From assembly GCA_902787955.1 (NCBI GenBank), contig CADAIJ010000004.1:1-64000 (forward strand): a stretch of DNA of 64,000 bases, given 5' to 3'. Position numbers and translations under genes: made by a program. The stretch is from an uncultured Erysipelotrichaceae bacterium. GTDB taxonomy: Bacteria; Bacillota_I; Bacilli_A; RFN20; CAG-826. The notes beneath the pieces were generated by a model. That model saw only the letters and a list, made by a program, of their open reading frames with translations. It did not search any database and had not been told where the DNA came from. Shown one piece after another: positions 61,347-64,000 of this stretch. The number at the start of each line of letters is the position of its first letter. Position 1 is the stretch's first letter.

Positions 61347-61997
61347 TAACTTAGTTAAGTGATTAGCAACTTCATCTACATTAATATCATTTAAAGCAGA
61401 GGTTACAAAAACTTCTGCTTTTTTGTTGCGGAGATGAATATTGTCTTTAACTCTATCAAAATCAAAATCAAAGACAGGAGCGACATCTTTTTTAGTAATA
61501 ACGACGAAAGACGCTACTTCAAACATTAAAGGATATTTAAGTGGTTTATCATCACCCTCTGGAACAGATAATAAAACCATATTAGCGTGACTTCCTGTAT
61601 CAAATTCAGCAGGGCAGACTAAGTTTCCAACGTTTTCTAAGATGACTAAATCTAGGTTCTTTAAATCAAATTCGTTAATAGTATCTCTAACCATTTGAGC
61701 GGTTAAATGACACGCGCCACCAGTATGCATTTGCATTACGCGCACGCCTGTCTTTTCTTTAATAGTATAGGCATCAACATCGCTATCAAGATCAGCTTCA
61801 ATAACACCAATATTGTATTTGTCTTTAAGTTTATTAATTAAGTTAACTAAAAGAGTTGTTTTTCCACTTCCTGGAGAAGACATGACATTAAGTAAAAAGA
61901 TACCTTGTTTCTTAAGTTCCTCCCTAAGTTCGTTTCCGATAGTGGAGTTTCTTAATAAGATATCTTCTTTTACTTCAACGATTTTAATTTTGTCCAT
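61332..61997 (-). CDS. hypB: HypB-type nickel-insertion GTPase, copy 2
   Basis: A second 221-residue HypB-family GTPase, clearly homologous to the one at 57437: NVMSSPGSGKTTL, EADLDSDVDA, MHTGGACHLTAQM with the Cys-His pair, LENVGNLVCPAEFD, and SVPEGDDKPLKYP. The base-specificity motif reads TKKD, not NKMD. It is downstream of a methyltransferase and an ABC-type importer on the minus strand, so it is under different control from copy 1. Division of labour between two metal targets is possible but not shown. Confidence 0.92.
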   Translation of the reverse strand: MDKIKIVEVKEDILLRNSTIGNELREELKKQGIFLLNVMSSPGSGKTTLLVNLINKLKDKYNIGVIEADLDSDVDAYTIKEKTGVRVMQMHTGGACHLTAQMVRDTINEFDLKNLDLVILENVGNLVCPAEFDTGSHANMVLLSVPEGDDKPLKYPLMFEVASFVVITKKDVAPVFDFDFDRVKDNIHLRNKKAEVFVTSALNDINVDEVANHLTKLLNNF

Positions 61998-61999
61998 AT

Positions 62000-62566
62000 T
62001 TATTTCCTTCTTAGAATCATCTTAATTATTTTATCGTTTTCTACTAAAGAAACAATTTCAAATAATTCTAAAAAGGGTTTTACCTCTTCTTGAAGAGGTT
62101 TTAATTGACGGGAAACACCCATCGCATGTTGCTTGTGATGGGTGTTCAATTCCTCTCTTGGACAATCGTGAATAATTGCTAAAATTCCATTTTTTCTTAT
62201 AAGAAGTCCGCTCTTTGAGACAAATTGTCCCACATCTAAGAAATGAGGATAGGCATCAAAACAGACAATTGCATCGAATGGTTCAGCATCATATTCGTAA
62301 TAATCTTTATTAATGAATTTAACTTTTGGATTATTTGTGTTTAATTTAGCGAACTCAATCATCTTCTCGGATAAGTCTAATGCAGTAACGTCTGCATCAA
62401 ATAAAACTTGGAGCTTATTTGAGATGATTCCTCTTCCAGCTCCTAAATCTAAAATTCGTGAGTTTTTATTAATATTAAGTGACTTTAAAAGTTCATCAAT
62501 TCTTTCATTATCTTCATGAACGTATTGAGGAGCAATTTGATCGAAATATTCTTTAATTTTATTCAC
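62000..62566 (-). CDS. class I SAM-dependent methyltransferase
   Basis: The 188-residue protein has the standard SAM site RILDLGAGRGIISNKL near residue 36, an acidic VTALDLSEKMIEFA second motif and DAIVCFDAYPHFLD. The substrate is unknown. It lies between hypB copy 2 (2 bp) and the binding lipoprotein (8-nt overlap), so it belongs to this unit. It could modify a metal chelator or ligand that the importer takes up; this is inference. Part of the segment DVGQFVSKSGLL is encoded by a copy of the dispersed repeat. Confidence 0.85.
   Translation of the reverse strand: MNKIKEYFDQIAPQYVHEDNERIDELLKSLNINKNSRILDLGAGRGIISNKLQVLFDADVTALDLSEKMIEFAKLNTNNPKVKFINKDYYEYDAEPFDAIVCFDAYPHFLDVGQFVSKSGLLIRKNGILAIIHDCPREELNTHHKQHAMGVSRQLKPLQEEVKPFLELFEIVSLVENDKIIKMILRRK
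62198..62232 (+). repeat. copy 4 of the 35-bp dispersed repeat, inside a methyltransferase gene
   Basis: It matches 36596-36630 at 32 of 35 positions, with 23 identical bases at 62210-62232. The plus-strand repeat lies antisense to the methyltransferase coding strand and keeps the reading frame open. Confidence 0.7.
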
Positions 62567-63701
62567 TGATTAAATCCTTAATATTAACTTTTCGATAGCC
62601 GCCATAAGCAGTGCTATATTCTTTCATCTCATCATAGATTTCTTTACCTAAGAATTTCTTAGTAACTTCGTTAGCTTTAGTTTTAATATCAAAATCAACA
62701 AAGTTAGTTGGATGAGTGACACTTGCAACATAATAAGTGGAAATGATTTGAATTTCAAGGTTTGTATAATACGCGTTATATGGAAGAAGGATATATGTTT
62801 CTCCGTTTTTAATTGCATTCATCGCGTCATATGTTTCAGAATCATTTTTATAATCTGCTAAGAAGCCACTTAAACCAGCGCCATCTAAAAAGATTCGATC
62901 AGGTTGAGCTGCTACTAGTTTTTCTTTTTCTAAAGTAACTTGTGCTTTAGCGTGAATAAATTCAGCCATGTCATCAACAATGTTTTTAGTTTTAGCAAAA
63001 TCTAAAACAGGGTAGTGGACACTAGATCCTAATAAATTAGTTGATCCCCAGTTTCCAATACAACCAACGTAGTTTTTATCGTTATTCATTTCTAATTTAG
63101 CTAATTCATCTTTTTGAGCTTTAACATAGTTATTTAATTCAGTTGCTCTTTCTTCTTTGTTAAATATTTTTCCTAATAAGGTAATAGATTTAGCAAATTC
63201 TTCTCCAAAAACAGCATTATCTGAATGAGCAACAGCGACAACTGGAATATTCAAGTCTTTTTGTAATTGGGCGTTAACTTCTGGGTTACTATAAATGGAA
63301 ATAATAATATTTGGACGAGCACTTATAATCTTTTCTTTTTCAGGAGCTTGATTCTTTGGCCCACCAACTCCAATTGATGGAAGATTTTTAAAGATATCTT
63401 TATTGACGTGATAATAAGGTCTTAAGGCAGTACCAACACCAAAAGGAGCTTTATCGATATCTTCAACACCAACGAGTTTATTTACATCTCCTACATAAGA
63501 ATAAAGTCTTAAAGCACCTGCTCCTAAACAAATAGGACGATCTACTTTTGTTTTATCAATAGTGATTTCCCTATTTTGTAAGTCTGTTACTGTAATGATA
63601 TTGCCTTCATCTCCACTTTGGCTTGGAGTAGGAGTAGAAGTACAACTCATTAAAAGTCCTACTTGAGAAAAAATTAAGAAATATTTCAGTGTCTTATTCA
63701 T
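62559..63701 (-). CDS. ABC transporter substrate-binding lipoprotein (BtuF/FepB type)
   Basis: The 380-residue precursor starts with a lipoprotein signal, lipobox LMSC with Cys20, followed by a Thr/Ser/Pro linker. The mature part opens with ITVTDLQNREITI and contains a KLVGVEDID segment and KIISARPNIIISIYSN, the periplasmic-binding fold used for cobalamin, haem, iron-chelates and nickel-chelates. The ligand cannot be told from sequence. Linkage to hypB copy 2 favours a nickel complex. It overlaps both the ABC ATPase upstream (8 nt) and the methyltransferase downstream (8 nt). Confidence 0.88.
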   Translation of the reverse strand: MNKTLKYFLIFSQVGLLMSCTSTPTPSQSGDEGNIITVTDLQNREITIDKTKVDRPICLGAGALRLYSYVGDVNKLVGVEDIDKAPFGVGTALRPYYHVNKDIFKNLPSIGVGGPKNQAPEKEKIISARPNIIISIYSNPEVNAQLQKDLNIPVVAVAHSDNAVFGEEFAKSITLLGKIFNKEERATELNNYVKAQKDELAKLEMNNDKNYVGCIGNWGSTNLLGSSVHYPVLDFAKTKNIVDDMAEFIHAKAQVTLEKEKLVAAQPDRIFLDGAGLSGFLADYKNDSETYDAMNAIKNGETYILLPYNAYYTNLEIQIISTYYVASVTHPTNFVDFDIKTKANEVTKKFLGKEIYDEMKEYSTAYGGYRKVNIKDLISE

Positions 63702-64000
63702 AAATAACTACCTTCCTTCCATCTATTTCTTTTATTGTTGTTTTGATTCCATATATTGTTTCTAAATCTTCGCTTGTTATCTCCTTAGGAGTGGTGATTT
63801 TATATATTTGTTCGTCTTTTAAAAGAATGAGTTTATCCGCTAAAGATAAAGCGAGGTTAATATCGTGCATTGAAATAAGAGTGCTTCTTTTATTCTCCTT
63901 CGTAATCTTTTTAATTAAAGAAGCAATCATTACTTGAGCCTTGATATCTAAGTTTGATGTTGGCTCATCAAAAATAATCGTGGAGGTGTTTTGAATATAG
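63694..64000 (-). CDS. ABC transporter ATPase, C-terminal part (5' end outside window)
   Basis: Only the last 102 codons are in the window; the start lies beyond 64000. The Walker B and D-loop IIFDEPTSNLDIKAQ, followed by the H-loop STLISMHDINLAL, identify an ATPase of the iron-chelate/cobalamin importer type (FepC/BtuD). It is the partner of the adjacent lipoprotein; a permease gene is expected outside the window. An internal ATG at 63930 is not the true start because the reading frame continues with conserved motif upstream. Confidence 0.9.
   Translation of the reverse strand, partial: YIQNTSTIIFDEPTSNLDIKAQVMIASLIKKITKENKRSTLISMHDINLALSLADKLILLKDEQIYKITTPKEITSEDLETIYGIKTTIKEIDGRKVVIYE

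Noticed and set aside
61336-61352. AAGTTAT-TTA-ATAACTT hairpin at the end of hypA and hypB copy 2 as a terminator
   Set aside because: The stem is purely AT apart from one pair per arm and no T-run follows on either strand, so it is not a convincing intrinsic terminator.
63694-63930. Stand-alone 78-residue protein starting at 63930
   Set aside because: The frame continues upstream through Walker B and D-loop residues to the window edge, so this is the C-terminus of a full ABC ATPase.

Overview
The window is an AT-rich bacterial chromosome segment of about 64 kb, almost fully coding, that uses the standard genetic code: TGA ends genes (for example lepB, rseP and the NUDIX gene at 45550) and Trp is TGG. 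Gene order and families point to the Bacilli in the broad sense: PolC-type DNA polymerase III, and the Firmicutes orders frr-uppS-cdsA-dxr-rseP-polC, rplS-rbgA-rnhB-dprA-topA-trmFO-xer and plsX-rnc-ftsY-ylxM-ffh. The low GC, an Rnf complex with ApbE, and amino-sugar genes suggest an uncultured gut lineage of the Erysipelotrichales/RF39/RFN20 kind; that placement is inference.

Layout. 1-1290: 3' part of a 23S rRNA gene and a 5S gene. 1346-11056: fucose-isomerase-like protein, Asp23 protein, FakA, RecG, PlsX, RNase III, FtsY, YlxM and Ffh, all on +. 11058-12871: rpsP-khpA-rimM-trmD, normally downstream of ffh on the same strand, is inverted here and converges on ffh. It is followed by a membrane glycosyltransferase (-) and an M18 aminopeptidase (+). 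15864-23935: rplS with a structured leader, signal peptidase, RbgA, RNase HII, DprA, topoisomerase I, TrmFO and a Xer recombinase. 23946-36353: rpsB (structured leader), tsf, pyrH, frr, then uppS to polC. 36356-38656: tRNA-Pro, tRNA-Arg, an unrecognised conserved gene, tRNA-Ala and a membrane-anchored phosphoesterase. 38796-45448: an Rnf operon (rnfCDGEA, a 64-residue Cys-rich membrane protein, and a very short rnfB), then apbE, a NusG-domain-II protein and a Gx-type membrane protein. 45550-50723: NUDIX, a hydrolase, an acyl-activating enzyme fused to a carrier domain, a flavin oxidoreductase and two tRNA-Leu genes. 50809-57309: manA, NUDIX, nagA, a ROK protein, a sugar-kinase-like protein and PepC. 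57437-64000: hypB, a 962-residue Fe-S flavoprotein and hypA, convergent with a second hypB, a methyltransferase, a binding lipoprotein and an ABC ATPase cut by the window end.

Functional themes. The Rnf block looks complete for membrane electron transfer: the cluster-ligand cysteines of RnfA/RnfE and the flavinylation site of RnfD are visible, and ApbE is encoded. However RnfB lacks its ferredoxin domains. The terminal block joins HypA/HypB metallochaperones to a large NAD(P)/flavin/Fe-S protein and a metal- or chelate-type ABC importer, with no hydrogenase or hypCDEF in view. This is the best candidate here for an undescribed system. Several genes at the start of transcription units have a -10 box only 8-9 nt before ATG and little or no Shine-Dalgarno sequence, suggesting leaderless mRNAs. 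A 35-bp dispersed repeat and a spaced leader pattern shared by dprA and the unrecognised gene at 36685 are not explained by the annotated features.
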